A stretch of DNA of 64,000 nucleotides, from NCBI RefSeq assembly GCF_902686445.1, contig NC_062213.1:60950991-61014990 (forward strand), read 5' to 3'. The stretch is from Sciurus carolinensis (lineage: Eukaryota; Chordata; Mammalia; Rodentia; Sciuridae). The notes below the pieces were generated by a model that did not search any database, was not told where the DNA came from, and saw only the letters and a program-made list of their open reading frames with translations. This document shows positions 44,746 to 57,500 of this stretch, in pieces (positions within the stretch are counted from its first letter, which is position 1; every line of letters begins with the position of its first letter). The position numbers were made by a program, and so were the translations under genes.

Positions 44746-47700
44746 ATGAACCAAATGACTGGGAATACAAATCATATCTCAATAATAACCCTGAATGTTA
44801 ATGGCCTGAATTCATCAATCAAAAGACATAGACTGGCAGATTGGATTAAAAAGAAAGATCCAACAATATGTTGCCTGCAAGAGACTCACCTCATAGAAAG
44901 AGATACCCATAGACTAAAGGTGAAAGGATGGGGAAAAACATATCATGCACATGGACTCAGCAAAAAAGCTGGAGTATCCATCCTCATTTCAGATAATGGA
45001 CTTCAAGCCAATGTTAGTCAGAAGGGATAAAGAAGGACATTTCATACTGCTTAAGGGAAGCATAAATCACCAAGATATAACAATCATAAACATCTATGCC
45101 CCAAACAGTGGCTCATCCATGTATGTTAAACAAATCCTTCTCAATTTCAGAAACCAAATAGACCATAAAACAATAATACTACGTGATTTTAACACACCTC
45201 TCTCACCACTGGACAGATCTTCCAAACAAAAATTGAACAAAGAAACCATAGATCTCAATAACACAAACAATAATTTAGACTTAACAGACATTTATAGAAT
45301 ATACCATCCAACCAAGAGTGAATATACTTTCTTCTCAGCAGCACATGGATCCTTCTCTAAACTAGACCATATTTTATGCCACAAAGCTAATGTTAGCAAA
45401 TACAAGAAGATAGAGACACTTCCTTGTATTCTATCAGATCATAATGGATTGAAATTAGAAATAAATGAAAGAGTAAAAAACAGAAACTACTCCAATACCT
45501 GGAGATTAAACAATATGCTATTATATGATGAATGGAAAACAGAAGATATTAAAAAGGAAATTAAAAAATTCTTACAGGTAAATGAGAACAAAGAAATATC
45601 ATATCAAAATCTCTTGGACACTATGAAAGCAGTACTTAGAGGAAAATTTATTTCATGGAGCACATTTAATAAAAGAAGTAAAACTCAACAAATAAACGAC
45701 CTAACACTACAGCTCAAAGCCCTAGAAAAAGAAGAACAGACCAACACCAGAAGTAGTAGAAGACAGGAAATAGTTAAACTCAGAGCTGAAATCAATGAAA
45801 TTGAAACAAAAGAAAAAAATACAAAAAATTGACAAAATAAATAGTTGGTTCTTTGAAAAAATAAACAAAATTGATAAACCTTTAGCCACATTAACAAAAA
45901 GAAGAGGAGAGAAAACCCAAATCACTAATATTCGGATTGAACAAGGAAATATCACAACAGACACGATTGAAATACAAAACATAATTAGAAGCTATTTGGA
46001 AAATCTATACTCCAAAAAAATAGAAAATTTCGAAGACATCAACAGGTTTCTAGAGACACATGAATTGCCTAAACTGAACGAGGAGGACATACACAATTTT
46101 AGTAGACCAATTTCAAGTAATGAAATAGAAGAAGTCATCAAAAGCCTACCAACAAAGAAAAGTCCAGGACCAGATGGGTTCTCAGCCAAGTTCTACAAAA
46201 CCTTTAAAGAAGAGCTCATTCCAATACTTCTCAAAGTATTCCATAAAATAGAAGAGGAGGGAACCCTCCCAAATTCATTCTATGAAGCCAATATTACTGG
46301 GATACCTAAACCAGACAGAGACACATCGAGGAAAGAAAATTTCAGACCAATATCCTTAATGAACATCAACACAAAAATTCTCAACAATTTTAGCAAATTG
46401 CATACAAAAACATTTTGAAAAGAGTGTGCACCATGATCAAGTGGGTTTTATCCCAGGGATGCAAGGTTGGTTCAAAAACAGGATTTCAATAAATGTCATT
46501 CACCATATCAATAGACTTAAAGTCAAGAATCACATGATTATTTCGATAGATGCAGAAAAAGCATTTGATAAAATACAGCACCCCTTCATGCTCAAAACAC
46601 TATAAAAAATAGGAAGAGTGGGAACATTCCTTAACATTGTAAAGGCCATCTAGCTAAACCCATGGCTAATATCATTCTAAATGGTGAAAAACTGAAAGCA
46701 TTCCTTCTAAAAACTGGAACAAGGCAGGGATGCCCTCTTTCACCACTTCTATTCAATATTGTCCTTGAAACTCTAGCCAGAGCAATTAGACAGACCAAAG
46801 AAATTAAAGGGATATGAATAGGAAAAGAAGAATTCAAACTATCCCTATTTGCTGATGATATGATGGTATACTTAGAGGAACCAGGAAATTTACCAGAAAA
46901 CTTTTAGATCTCATAAGTGAATTCAGTAAAGTAGTGGGATATAAGATCAATGCACATAAATCTAAGGCATTTTTATACATAAATGATGAATCTTCAGAAA
47001 GAGAAATTAGGAAAACCACCCCATTCACAATAGCTTCGAAAAAAATAAAGTATTTGGGAATCAATCTCACAAAAGAGGTGAAAGACCTCTACAATGAGAA
47101 CTGCAGAATACTAAAGAAAGAAATTAAAGAAAACCTTAGAAGATGGAAAGATCTCCCATGTTCTTGGATAGGAAGAATTAATATTGTCAAAATGGCCATA
47201 CTACCAAAAGTGCTATACAGATTCAATGCAATTCCAATTAAAATCCCAATGATGTACCTTACAGAAATAGAGCAAGCAATTATGAAATTCATCTGGAAGA
47301 ATAAAAAACCCAGAATAGCTAAAGCAATCCTTGGCAGAAAGAGTGAAGCAGGGGGTATCGCAATACCAGATCTTCAACTCTACTACAAAGCAATAGTAAC
47401 AGAAACGGCATGGTATTGGTACCAAAATAGAAAGGTGGATCAATGGTACAGAATAGAGGACACGGACACAAACCCAAACAAATACAATTTTCTCATACTA
47501 GACAAAGGGGCCAAAAATATGCAATGGAGAAAAGATAGCCTCTTCAACAAATGGTGCTGGGAGAATTGGAAATCCATATGCAACAGAATGAAACTAAACC
47601 CATATCTCTCACCATGCACGAAACTAAACTCAAAATGGATTAAGGATCTCGGAATCAGACCAGAGACCTTGCATCTTATAGAAGAAAAAGTAGGTCCAGA

Positions 47701-48572
47701 GCTTCAACATGTCGACTTAGGACCAGACTTCCTCAACAGGACTCCCATAGCACAAGAAATAAAAGCAAGAATTAATAACTGGAATAGATTCAAACTAAAA
47801 AGCTTTCTCTCAGCAAAGGAAACTATCAGCAATGCGAAGAAAGAGCCTACAGAGTGGGAGAAAATCTTTGCCAATCATACTTCAGATAGAGCGCTAATCT
47901 CCAGAATCTATAAAGAACTCAAAAAACTCTACACCAAGAATGTAAATAATCCAATTGACAAATGGGCTAAAGAAATGAATAGACACTTCACAGAAGAAGA
48001 TATACAAGCAATCAACAAACATATGGAAAAATGTTCAACATCTCTAGTAATAAGAGAAATGCAAATCAAAACCACCCTAAAATTTCATCTCACCCCAATT
48101 AGAATGGCGATTATCAAGAATACAAGCAACAACAGGTCTTGGCAAGGATGTGGGGAGAAAGGTACACTCTTACATTGCTGGTGGGGCTGCAAATTAGTGC
48201 AGCCACTCTGGAAAGCAGTGTGGAGATTCCTTAGAAAACTTGGAATGGAAACACCATTTGACCCAGCTATCCCACTCCTTGGCCTATACCCAAAGGACTT
48301 AAAATCAGCATATTACAGAGATACAGTCACATCAATGTTCATAGCTGCTCAGTTCACAATAGCCAGATTGTGGAACCAACCTAGATGTCCTTCAATTGAT
48401 GAATGGATAAAGAAAATGTGGTATATATATACAATGGAATATTACTCAGCCATAAAGAATGATAAAATTATGGCATTTGCAGGCAAATGGATGAAACTGG
48501 AGAATATCATGCTGTGAGATAAGCCAATCTCAAAAAATCAAAGGAAGAATGATATCGCTAATAAGTGGATGA
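44746..48572 (+). pseudogene. L1 ORF2, copy C, least damaged C-terminal half
   Basis: It begins MNQMTGNTNHISIITLNVNG. A two-base deletion near 44,998 shifts the frame, and the endonuclease continues to 45,832 with QETHL, SDHNG and an altered ILRDFN in place of ILGDFN, so the glycine before the catalytic aspartate is arginine. A second shift lies in an A run near 45,815. The stretch 45,795-46,418 covers the start of the reverse transcriptase ([16 protein letters not shown]). Small lesions follow between 46,390 and 46,930. FADD is intact at 46,848-46,859. From 46,934 a 527-codon frame (to 48,517) runs through the thumb and the Cys-rich segment ([16 protein letters not shown]). It ends early because of a small deletion at 48,512. 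Confidence 0.92.
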
Positions 48573-48598
48573 TGACACATAATGGGGGGTGGGAAGGG

Positions 48599-48628
48599 TT
48601 AGTGTTGGGGTTGGAGTTGGGTTTAGGG
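48599..48628 (+). repeat. Decayed telomere-type hexamers in L1 3' UTR, copy C
   Basis: Hexamers in register read TTAGTG, TTGGGG, TTGGAG, TTGGGT and TTAGGG. They sit at the same place as the clean TTAGGG block in copies A and D. A G-rich tract (GGGGAGGGGGGGAGGGG type) follows near 48,669. Confidence 0.85.
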
Positions 48629-48837
48629 AGGGGGCAGGAATGGAGGAAGGAAGGACTGTATAGATGGAGGGGAGGGGGGGAGGGGAGGGGGAAGGGAAAA
48701 AATGGCAGAATGAATCAAACAACATTACCCTATGTAAATTTATGATTACACAAATGGTATGCCTTTACGCCATGTACAAACAGAGAAACAACATGTATCC
48801 CATTTGTTTACAATAAAAAAAAAAAAGAATATTTTGA

Positions 48838-48962
48838 GGGGCTGGTGTAGCTCAGTGGTACAGTGCTTACCTAGCATGTGTGAGGTATTGGGTTCAATTC
48901 TCAGCACTGCATATAAATAAATAAAAATAAAGGTTCATCCACAACTAAAATATAAAAAAAAA
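48838..48962 (+). mobile_element. ID SINE (tRNA-type)
   Basis: It starts GGGGCTGGTGTAGCTCAGTG, with polymerase III A box TAGCTCAGTGGTACAGTG and B box GGTTCAATTCTC (about 48,890-48,901). The unique part runs to CAGCACTGCATATAAATAAA, followed by an A-rich tail ending near 48,962. ID elements derive from tRNA-Ala/BC1 RNA. It lies 12 bases after the tail of L1 copy C. No clear target duplication was found. Confidence 0.88.
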
Positions 48963-49096
48963 GCTATAGAACTAAAAATTACAACTGATAATTCCGACTT
49001 AACAGATATATAGAGACTATTTCATTCATCAATGACTGATTACACTTTATTCTCAGAAGCACATGGATCCTTCTTAAAAATAGACCATGTTATTTG
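48963..49096 (+). mobile_element. L1 ORF2 endonuclease fragment (G)
   Basis: Homologous to copy E 49,927-50,060: 'ctatagaactaaaaattacaactg', 'acagatatatagagactatttcattcatcaatgactga' and 'ttctcagaagcacatggatcc'. It covers roughly 40 codons in the middle of the endonuclease. It overlaps the same region in E, so it must come from a different L1 copy. Confidence 0.7.
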
Positions 49097-49139
49097 AGCT
49101 ACCACATATGTTGGCATACAATTGTAATATTATCTTAAT

Positions 49140-49560
49140 ATATTTTTAGTATCTGTAGGGTTTTTTTGATAACACCCTCTCCATTGATATTAATTTTTGT
49201 GCTCTTGCTTTTATCTTGATTAGACTTGTTAGATTTTATCAACTTTTAGCTGCATTATCTCTTTTCTATTTAATGTATTTCTGTTCCTACTCTCATTTTT
49301 TTCCTTCCTACTACCTAATTCAAAGATAATTTGATAGTTAATCTAGTTTCTTCCTGATACAAGTACTTTATGTTACAAGTGTTCATCTGAGACTGTTTCA
49401 TCTCAGATTTCTGATATTTTAAGCTTTTATTATCACTAAGTTAAAAGCACTTTTTATTCACTTTTCCTGTGCTTTCTTCTTTGACCTGTGAGATATTTAT
49501 AAGTGTGCTGTTTAATTTTGAAGTAGTTGAGATGTGGAGGTAGGTTCTATATATCTTAAG
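49140..49560 (-). mobile_element. Old L1 ORF2 fragment, antisense
   Basis: 'ctctccattgatattaatttttgtgctcttgcttttatcttgattagact' and later 'tttgacctgtgagatatttataagtgtgctgtttaattttgaagtag' match the antisense path of ancient L1 ORF2. It is inverted relative to its neighbours and undatable beyond old. Confidence 0.65.
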
Positions 49561-49569
49561 GTGATTGAT

Positions 49570-52500
49570 TTGTAGAGACTCAACTCGTAGGTAAAGATAT
49601 TCACAGATTGAAGGTAAGAGGTTGGGTAAAATCATATAATTCACATGTACCTTGTAAACAATCATGGTTTTCTATCCTCATATTAGATGAAGTGGATGTC
49701 AAGCCAAATTTAATCAGAAGGGACAAAGAAGGACATTTCATACTTCTTAGAGGAATTCCACAACAGCAAGAAATAATGATCCTAAATATTTATGAATCAT
49801 CTGTGCACATCAAACAAACCCATCTCAATTTCACAAATCATATAGACCACAACATAATAATACTGGGTGACTTTAACACACCTCTCTCATCACTAGATAG
49901 ATTATTCAAACAAAAACTCAACAAGGAAGTTATACAACTAAAAAATACAATTAATAATTTAAAGTTGACAAACATATGTAGAATATTTCATGCATCAATG
50001 ACTGAATACACTTTCTTCTCAGCAGCACGAAGATTATTTTCTAAAATAGACCACATCTTAGGTCATGAAACAATTCTTAACAAATATAAAAAATTAGAGA
50101 TAATACCTTGCATTCTATCATATCATAATGGAATGAAGTTTTAAATCAGTGATATAATAAAAATAGAAGCTACTCTAACATCTGAGACTAAATAATATTC
50201 TATTGAATGATCAGTGGATAGCAGAAGAAATCAGGGGTGAAATTAAAGTACTTAGAAGTAAATGAGACTAGCAGCACCATATATCAATCTCTGGACACTA
50301 CAAAGGCAGTTCTAATAGGAAATTTCATAGCATTGAGCTCATTCATTAAAAGAATAGTGTCACCAAATAAATAAACCGTAGCATTACATCTCAAAGCCAA
50401 GAAAAAGAAGAATAAATTAGCACAAAAAGCAGAAGGCAAGAAATAATTAAAATCAGAGCCCAAATCAATGAAATTAAAACAAAAAAATTCAAAATATCAA
50501 TGAAACGAAAAGTTGGTTCTTTGAAAAACTAAAAAAATTTGAAAAATCCTTAGCCACACTAATGAAGAAAAAGAGAGAAAACTCAAATTTCTAAAATCAG
50601 TGTTGTCAAAGGAAATATCACCACAGACACCACTGAATACAGAGGATAATTAGAAACTATTTTGAAAACTTATACTCCAATAAAATAGAAAATATTGAAG
50701 ACATTGACAAATTTCTAGAGACATACGACCTATGCAAATTGAACCAGGAGGACACAGAAAATTTAAATATATCAATTTCAAGCACTGAAATAGAAGATAC
50801 CATCAAAAGCCTACTAACAAAGAAAAGCCCAGGATAGCATGGATTTTCAAATGAGTTCTACCAGAACTTCAAAGAAGAACTAACATCAATACTCCTCAAA
50901 TTATTCCATGAAATAGTAAAGGAGGGAACCCTTCCAAACTCATTCTATGGTGTTAGTATCACCCTGAAAACAAAATCAGAAAAAAGACACATCAAAGAAA
51001 GAAAACTTCAGATCAATATCACTAATGAATATAGATGCAAAAATTCTTAATAAAATACTGGCAAATTGCATATAAAAACTCATTTAAAAGATAGTGCATC
51101 ATGATGAAGTGGCTTTCAATCCAGGGATGCAAGGATAGTTCAATATACAAAAATCATAAATGTAATTCACCACATCAATAGATTTAAAGACAAGAACCAC
51201 ATGATTATCTCAATAAATACAAAAAAGCATTTGACAAAATACAGCATCTTCAGGGCACTGTGACTCATGCCTGTAATCACAGCAGCTCAGGAGGCTAAGA
51301 CAGAAGCACTGCAAGTTCAAAGCCAGTCTCAGCAAAACCAAGGCACTAAGCAACTCAGTGAGACCCTGTCTTTAAATAAAATACAAAATAGGGCCAGGGA
51401 TGTGGCTCAGTGGTCGAGTGCTCCTGAGTTCAATCCCCAGTACATGCCCCCCCAAAAATACACCATCCTTTCATGTTCCAAACACTAGAAAAACTAGGGA
51501 TTGAAGGCACATACCTCAACATTATAAAAGCTATATACATTAAACCAAAGTATAACATCATTCTAAATAGTGAAAAACTGAAATAATTCCCTCTAAAAAC
51601 TTGAATAAGTCAAGGATGCCATCTTTCACCACTGCTGTTAAACATAGTCCTTGAAACCCTAGCCAAAGCAATTAAGTACAAGAAAGATATTAAAGGAATA
51701 CTTATAGGAAAAAAAGAGTGTAAACTATCCCTATTGGCTGATACCATGATTCTATATTTAGAAGAACCAGAAAGCTCCACCAGAAAACTTCTAGAACTCA
51801 TAAAGAAATTCAACGAAGTAGCAAAATGTAAAGTTAAAACCCATAAATTAATTGTATTTCTGTACACCAAAGATGAATGAACTGAAAGAGAAATTAGGAA
51901 AACTATCCCATCACTATAGCCTCAAAAAATAAAATGTCTGAGAATCAATTTAACAGAAGAGATGAAAGACCTCTACAATGAAAACTACAGTGCACTAAAG
52001 AAAGAAATTGAAGACCTTAGAAGATGGAAAAATCTCCCATGCTCTTGGATAGGCAGAATTACCATTGTCAAAATAGGCATACCACCAAAAGTGTTATACA
52101 GATTTAATGCAATCCCTATTAAAATCCTAATGACATTCTTCATGCAAATAGAAAAAGCAATCATGAAATTCATATGGAAAATAAGAGGCCCAGAATAGCC
52201 AAAGCAATTCTTACCAAGAAAAGTGAAGCAGGAGTCATCACAATAGAACACCTTAAACTATACTACAGAGCAATAGTAACAAAAATGCCATGGTATTAAC
52301 ACCAAAACAGACATATAGACCAATGGTACAAATATAAGACACTGAGACAAGCCAACATAAATACAGTTATCTGACACTAGATAAAGGCACCATAAACATA
52401 CATTGGAGAAAAGATAGCCTCTTCAACAAATAGTGCTGGGAAAACTGAAAAACCATAAGTAGCAAAATGAAATTAAACCCCTTTCTCTCACCCTGCACAA

Positions 52501-52961
52501 AATGCAACTCAAAGTGGATTAAGGACTTAGCCATTAAAACAGACACCCTGCACCTACTAGAAGAAAATGTAGGCCCAAATCTTCATTATGTCAATTTAGG
52601 AACTGACTTCTTCAACAAGACTCCTGAAGCACAAGAATTAAAATCAAGAGCCAATAAATGGGATGGTATCAAACTAAAAAGCTTCTTCACAGAAAAGGAA
52701 ATAATCAAGAACATGAAGAGAGAGCCTGCAGAATGCGAGAAGATTTTTGCCACCTGCACCTCAAACAGAGCATTAATCTCTAGGATATATAAAGAACTCA
52801 AAAAACTTAACACCAAAAAAGAAAAGAAACCAAATAACCCAATCAATAAATGGGCTAAGGAACTTTCTTCACAGAACAAGAAATGTGAATGATCAACAAA
52901 TATATTAAAAAATGTTTAATATCTCTAGCTATTAGAGAAATGCAAATTAAAACCACACTGA
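49570..52961 (+). pseudogene. Old L1 copy E ORF2, first part
   Basis: It starts within the endonuclease at LQETQLVGKDIHRLKVRGW-like sequence, so ORF1 and the first 45 or so ORF2 codons are missing. GDFNTPLS is present near 49,866. The frame at 49,608-50,144 (178 residues) ends at a stop after YHNGMKF, where the catalytic histidine box SDHNG is SYHNG. The reverse transcriptase box FADD is replaced by LADT (51,734-51,745), so the active site is lost. A SINE sits inside at 51,248-51,454. L1 copy D interrupts the element at 52,961, just before the C-terminal 'gagatttcatctcac' block, which continues at 58,627. This is the oldest of the large plus-strand L1 copies. Confidence 0.88.
51236..51467 (+). 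mobile_element. Composite B1-ID SINE nested in L1 copy E
   Basis: The body is 51,249-51,453: B1 half (ATGCCTGTAATCACAGCAGC, then GGCTAAGACAGAAGCACTG), linker AAATAAAATACAAAATAGGG, and ID half (GGATGTGGCTCAGTGGTCGA, then GAGTTCAATCCCCAGTAC). Duplications AAAATACAGCATC (51,236-51,248) and AAAATACACCATC (51,455-51,467) differ at one base. The target lies in the L1 reverse transcriptase coding region. B-box and A-box elements remain in the ID half. Confidence 0.92.
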
Positions 52962-53398
52962 CTCTCCAACGGCAGGTTCAATCCACAGCCAGCATCTAGG
53001 ATCAGGCCCGCCCACTGAGAGCTTTACCGCACAGAGCCGACCCCAAGCCCTGGACCCAGCAGTGGGCCCTGGCCCACAGGTGTCTTCTGGGACCAAGGAA
53101 GGTAAGGGAGAGGCTTTCTCTGAGCAGCCAGGCTCCCTCAGGCAGGGGCAGGCCCTGTCTATAGCCAGCTTCTAGGAGCAGGATACCCAGTGAGAGGATT
53201 TCCACGCAGAACCAGCTCCAAGCCCTGGACCCAGTAACGGGCTAGGGGCAGCTTTCTTCAGAAGCACTGCATTATCAAGTTCCTCCAAGACTTCAGGTAC
53301 TGAACGCTGGGAGGTGATATACTGGAAATCTACAGGGACACTATAAGCCAATAGGGGAAATCTACAATATCTCAAAGTCCCACTGATATCTGACCAAT
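52962..53398 (+). promoter_or_regulatory. L1 copy D partial 5' UTR with two monomers
   Basis: Two related units about 176 bp apart: AGCCAGCATCTAGGATCAGG at 52,987 and AGCCAGCTTCTAGGAGCAGG at 53,163, each followed by a CCCA(C/G)TGAGAG block and CCAAGCCCTGGACCCAG. The last 150 bases match copy A closely. Promoter activity is inferred from homology of position. Confidence 0.7.
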
Positions 53399-53671
53399 AT
53401 GAGAAAAAAAGGGAAGAAAATGTCCCAAACGAATGTAGATACTATATCAATAAAACCCAATGACAGCACAGCAGAAGAAATGTCAGAAAGGGAGTTCAGA
53501 ATGTACATAATTAAAACAATCAGGGAAGAAAATGAGGAGATGAAAGAGCAAATGCACACATTGAAGGAAGAGATGAAAGAGCAAATGCAGGCATTAAATG
53601 ATCACACCAATCAATGGTTAAAAGAGTAAATACAAAAAGCAAGAGATCATTTCAATAAAGAGTTAGAGATA

Positions 53672-53715
<44 letters not shown>

Positions 53716-54470
53716 AGAAATCCTTGAAATGAAGGAAACAATAAACCAAGTTAAAAACTCCATAGAAAGCATAACCAATAGGATAGAACACCTGGAAGAA
53801 AGAACCTCAGACAGTGAAGAGAAAATATTTAATCGTGAAAACAAAACTGACCAAACATAGAAGATGGTAAGAAATCATGAACAGAATCTACAAGAACTAT
53901 GGGATATCATGAAAAGGCCAAATTTAAGAATTATTGGGATTGAGGAAGGCTTAGAGAAACAAACCAAAGGAATGTACAACCTATTCAATGAAATAATATC
54001 AGATAATTTCCCAGATTTGAAGAATGAAATGGAAAACCAGGTACAAGAGGCTTATAGGACTCCAAATATACAAAATTACAACAGACAGGCACCAAGGCAC
54101 ATTATATTGAAAATACCTAACATACAAAATAAAGACAGATTTTAAAGGCTGTGAGAGAAAAGCATCAAATTACATTCAGGTGAAAACCAATAAGAATATC
54201 AGCAGATTTTTCAATCCAGACCCTAAAAGTTAGAAGGGCCTGGAACAACATTTACCAAGTCCTGAAAGAAAACAGATGCCTACCAAGAATCTTATACCCA
54301 GCAAAACTTACTTTCAGATTTGACGATGAAATAAAATCCTTCCATGATAAACAAAAGCTAAAAAATATACAAAAAGAAAGTCAGCATTACAGAATACTCT
54401 CAGCAAAATATTCCATGAGGAAGAGATGAAAAACAATGATGCAAATCAGCAACGGGAGGAACTAGCCTAA
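53399..54470 (+). pseudogene. L1 ORF1, copy D, with expanded A tract
   Basis: It opens MRKKGKKMSQTNVDTISIK, then coiled coil with two MKEQM repeats. A TAA at about 53,627 breaks the frame. A run of about 40 A follows at 53,674-53,713, the longest in any copy here. The RRM-like segment from 53,864 (MVRNHEQNLQELWDIMKRPN, NLRIIGIEEGLEKQTKG) continues into the C-terminal domain (APRHIILKIPNIQNKDRF). A one-base deletion near 54,140 shifts the rest. The natural stop is TAA at 54,468-54,470. Domain order is complete, but the protein cannot be made. Confidence 0.9.
53674..53713 (+). repeat. About 40-base A homopolymer inside ORF1
   Basis: Pure A between GAGATACT and CCAGAAATCC, at the position of shorter A runs in copies A, B and C. 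It is far from the element's own 3' tail. Confidence 0.95.
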
Positions 54471-54518
54471 AGGAATAGCCGAATAAAGGAGAAACCAAAT
54501 CATGACAAAAAAACAAAT

Positions 54519-57500
54519 ATGAGTCAAATGACTGGGAATACAAATCATATCACAATAATAACCCTGAATGTTAATGGCCTGAATTCATCAATCAAAAGAC
54601 ATAGACTGGCAGATTGGATTAAAAAGAAAAATCCAACAATATGCTCCCTGCAAGAGACTCATCTCATAGAAAGAGATACCCACAGACTAAAGGTGAAAGG
54701 ATGGGAAAAACAGATCATGCACATGGACTGAGCAAAAAAGCTGGAGTATCCATCCTCATTTCAGATAATGTGGACTTCAAGTCAAAGTTAGTCAGAAGGG
54801 ATAAAGAAGGACATTTCATACTGCTTAAGGGAAGCATAAATCAGCAAGACATAACAATCATAAATATCTATGCCCCCAAAACTGGCTTATTCATGTACGT
54901 CAAACAAATCTTTCTAAATTCCAGAAATCAAATAGACCACAACACAATAATACTAGGCGATTTTAACACACCTCTCACCACTGGACAGATCTTCCAAACA
55001 AAAAATTGAACAAAGAAACCATAGATCTCAATAACACAATCAATAATTTAGACTTAACCGACATATATAGAATATACCATCCAACAAGGAACAAATACAC
55101 TTTCTACGCAGCAGCACATGGATCCTTCTCTAAAATAGACCATATTTTATGCCACAAAGCTACTGTTAGCAAATACAAAAACATAGAGATACTACCTTGT
55201 ATTCTATCAGATCATAATGGATTGAAATTAGAAATAAATGACAGAATAAAAAACAGAAATTTCTCCAATACCTGGAGATTAAATAATACGTTATTATATG
55301 ATGAATGGATAACAGAAAACATCAGGAGGGAAATAAAAATATTCTTAGAGGTAAATGAGAACAAAGAAACATCATATCAAAATCTCTGGGACACTATGAA
55401 AGCAGTACTTAGAGGAAGATTTATTTGATGGAGCACATTCAAGAAAAGAAGTAAAAATCAACAAATAAATGACCTAACACTACAGCTCAAAGAACTAGAA
55501 AAAGAAGAGCAGACCAACACCAAATGTAATAGAAGACAGGAAATAGTTAATCAGAGCTGAAATCAACGAAATTGAAACAAAAGAAACAATCAAAAAAATG
55601 ACAAAATAAAGAGTTGATTCTTTGAAAAAATAAAAGAAAATTGATAAACCCTTAGCAACACTAACAAAAGAAAGAGGGAAAAAGCTCAAGTTACTAAAAT
55701 TTGGAATGAACAAGGAAACATCACAACAGACACAAGTGAAATACAAAACATAATTAGAAGCTATTTTGAAAATCTATACTCCAACAAAACAGAAAACCTC
55801 GAAGACATCAACAGGTTTTAAGAGACATATGAATTACCTAAACTGAACGAGGAGGACATACACAACTTTAATAACCCAATCTCAAGCAATGAAATAGAAG
55901 AGGTCATCAAAAGCCTACCAACAAAGAAAAGTCTGGGACCAGATGGGTTCTCAACCGAGTTCTACAAAACCTTTAAAGAAGAGCTCATTCCAATACACCT
56001 CAAACTATTCCATGAAATAGAAGAGGAGGGAACCCTCCCAAACTCATTCTATGAAGCCAATATCACCCTGATACCTAAACCAGACAGAGACACATCGAGG
56101 AAAGAAAATTTCAGACCAATATCCTTAATGAACATCAATGCAAAAATTCTCAACAAAATTTTAGCAAATCGCATACAAAAATATATTTAAAAGATAGTGC
56201 ACCACAATCAAGTGGGTTTTATCCCAGGGATGCAAGGTTGGTTCAACATCCGGAAATCAATAAATGTCATTCACCATATCAACAGACTTAAAGAATCACA
56301 TGATTATTTTGATAGAAGCAGGAAAAGCATTCGATAAAATATAGCACCCCTTCATGCTCAAAACACTAGGAAAAATAGGGATAGTGGGAACATTCCTTAA
56401 CATTGTAAAGGCCATCTACACTAAGCCCAAGGCCAATATCATTCTAATGGTGAAAAACTGAAAGAATTCCCCCTAAAAACTGGAACAAGACAGGGATGCC
56501 CTCTTTCACCACTTCTACTCAACATTGTCCTTGAAACTCTAGCCAGAGTAATTAGACAGACCAAAGAAATTAAAGGGATATGAATAGGAAAAGAAGAACT
56601 CAAACTATCCCTGTTCACAGATGACATGATTATATATTTAGAGGAACCCAGAAATTCCACCAGAAAACTTTTAGAACTCATAAGTGAATTCAGTAAAGTA
56701 GCAGGTTACAAGATCAATGTTCATAAATCCAATGCATTTTTATACATAAGTGATGAATCTTCAGAAAGAGAAGTTAGGAAAACTACCCCATTCACAATAG
56801 CCTCAAAAAAAATAAAATACTTGGGAATCAATCTCACAAAAGAGGTGAAAGACCTCTACAATGAGAACTACAGAACACTAAAGAAAGAAATTAAAGAAAA
56901 CCTTAGAAGATGGAAAGATCTCCCATGTTCTTGGATAGGCAGAATTAATATTGTCAAAATGGCCATACTCCCAAAAGTGCTATACAGATTCAATGCAATT
57001 CCTATTAAAATCCCAATGACATACCTTACATAAATAGAACAAGCAATTATGAAATTCATCTGGAAGAATAAGAAACCCAGAATAGCTAAAGCAATCCTTA
57101 GCAGAAAGAGTGAAGCAGGGGGTATGGCAATACCAGATCTTCAACTCTACTACAAAGCAATAGTAACAAAAATGGCATGGTATTGGTACCAAAATGGACA
57201 GGTAGATCAATGGTACAGAATAGAGGACACAGACACAAACTCAAATAAATACAATTTCTCATATTAGACAAAGGGGCCAAAAATATGCAAAAATATGGAG
57301 AAAAGATACCTCTTCAACAAATGGTGCTGGGAAAACTGGAAAACCATATGCAACAGAATGAAATTAAACCCCTATTTCTCACCCTGCACAAAATCAACTC
57401 AAATGGATCAAGGACCTCAGATTCAGATCAGAGACCCTTCACCTTATAGAAGTAAAAAGTAGGTCCAAATCTTCAACATGTCGGCCTAAGATCAGACTTC

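Larger units (their letters stand above)
42085..48825 (+). mobile_element. L1 copy C, near full length, with long 5' UTR
   Basis: In order it has a 5' UTR of about 1.56 kb (42,085-43,649) with a tandem array, ORF1 (43,650-44,696), ORF2 (44,746-48,572), a G-rich 3' UTR and an A tail ending near 48,825. Total length is about 6.7 kb. It inserted into the ORF1 of old copy F. AATATTT-containing flanks (near 42,067 and 48,829) may be decayed target duplications. Relatively few lesions make it, with A and D, one of the youngest copies here. Confidence 0.92.

Noticed and set aside
48838..48962. Functional tRNA gene
   Set aside because: A and B boxes are present, but the body lacks a tRNA cloverleaf, continues into the ID unique part and ends with an A tail, so it is an ID SINE.
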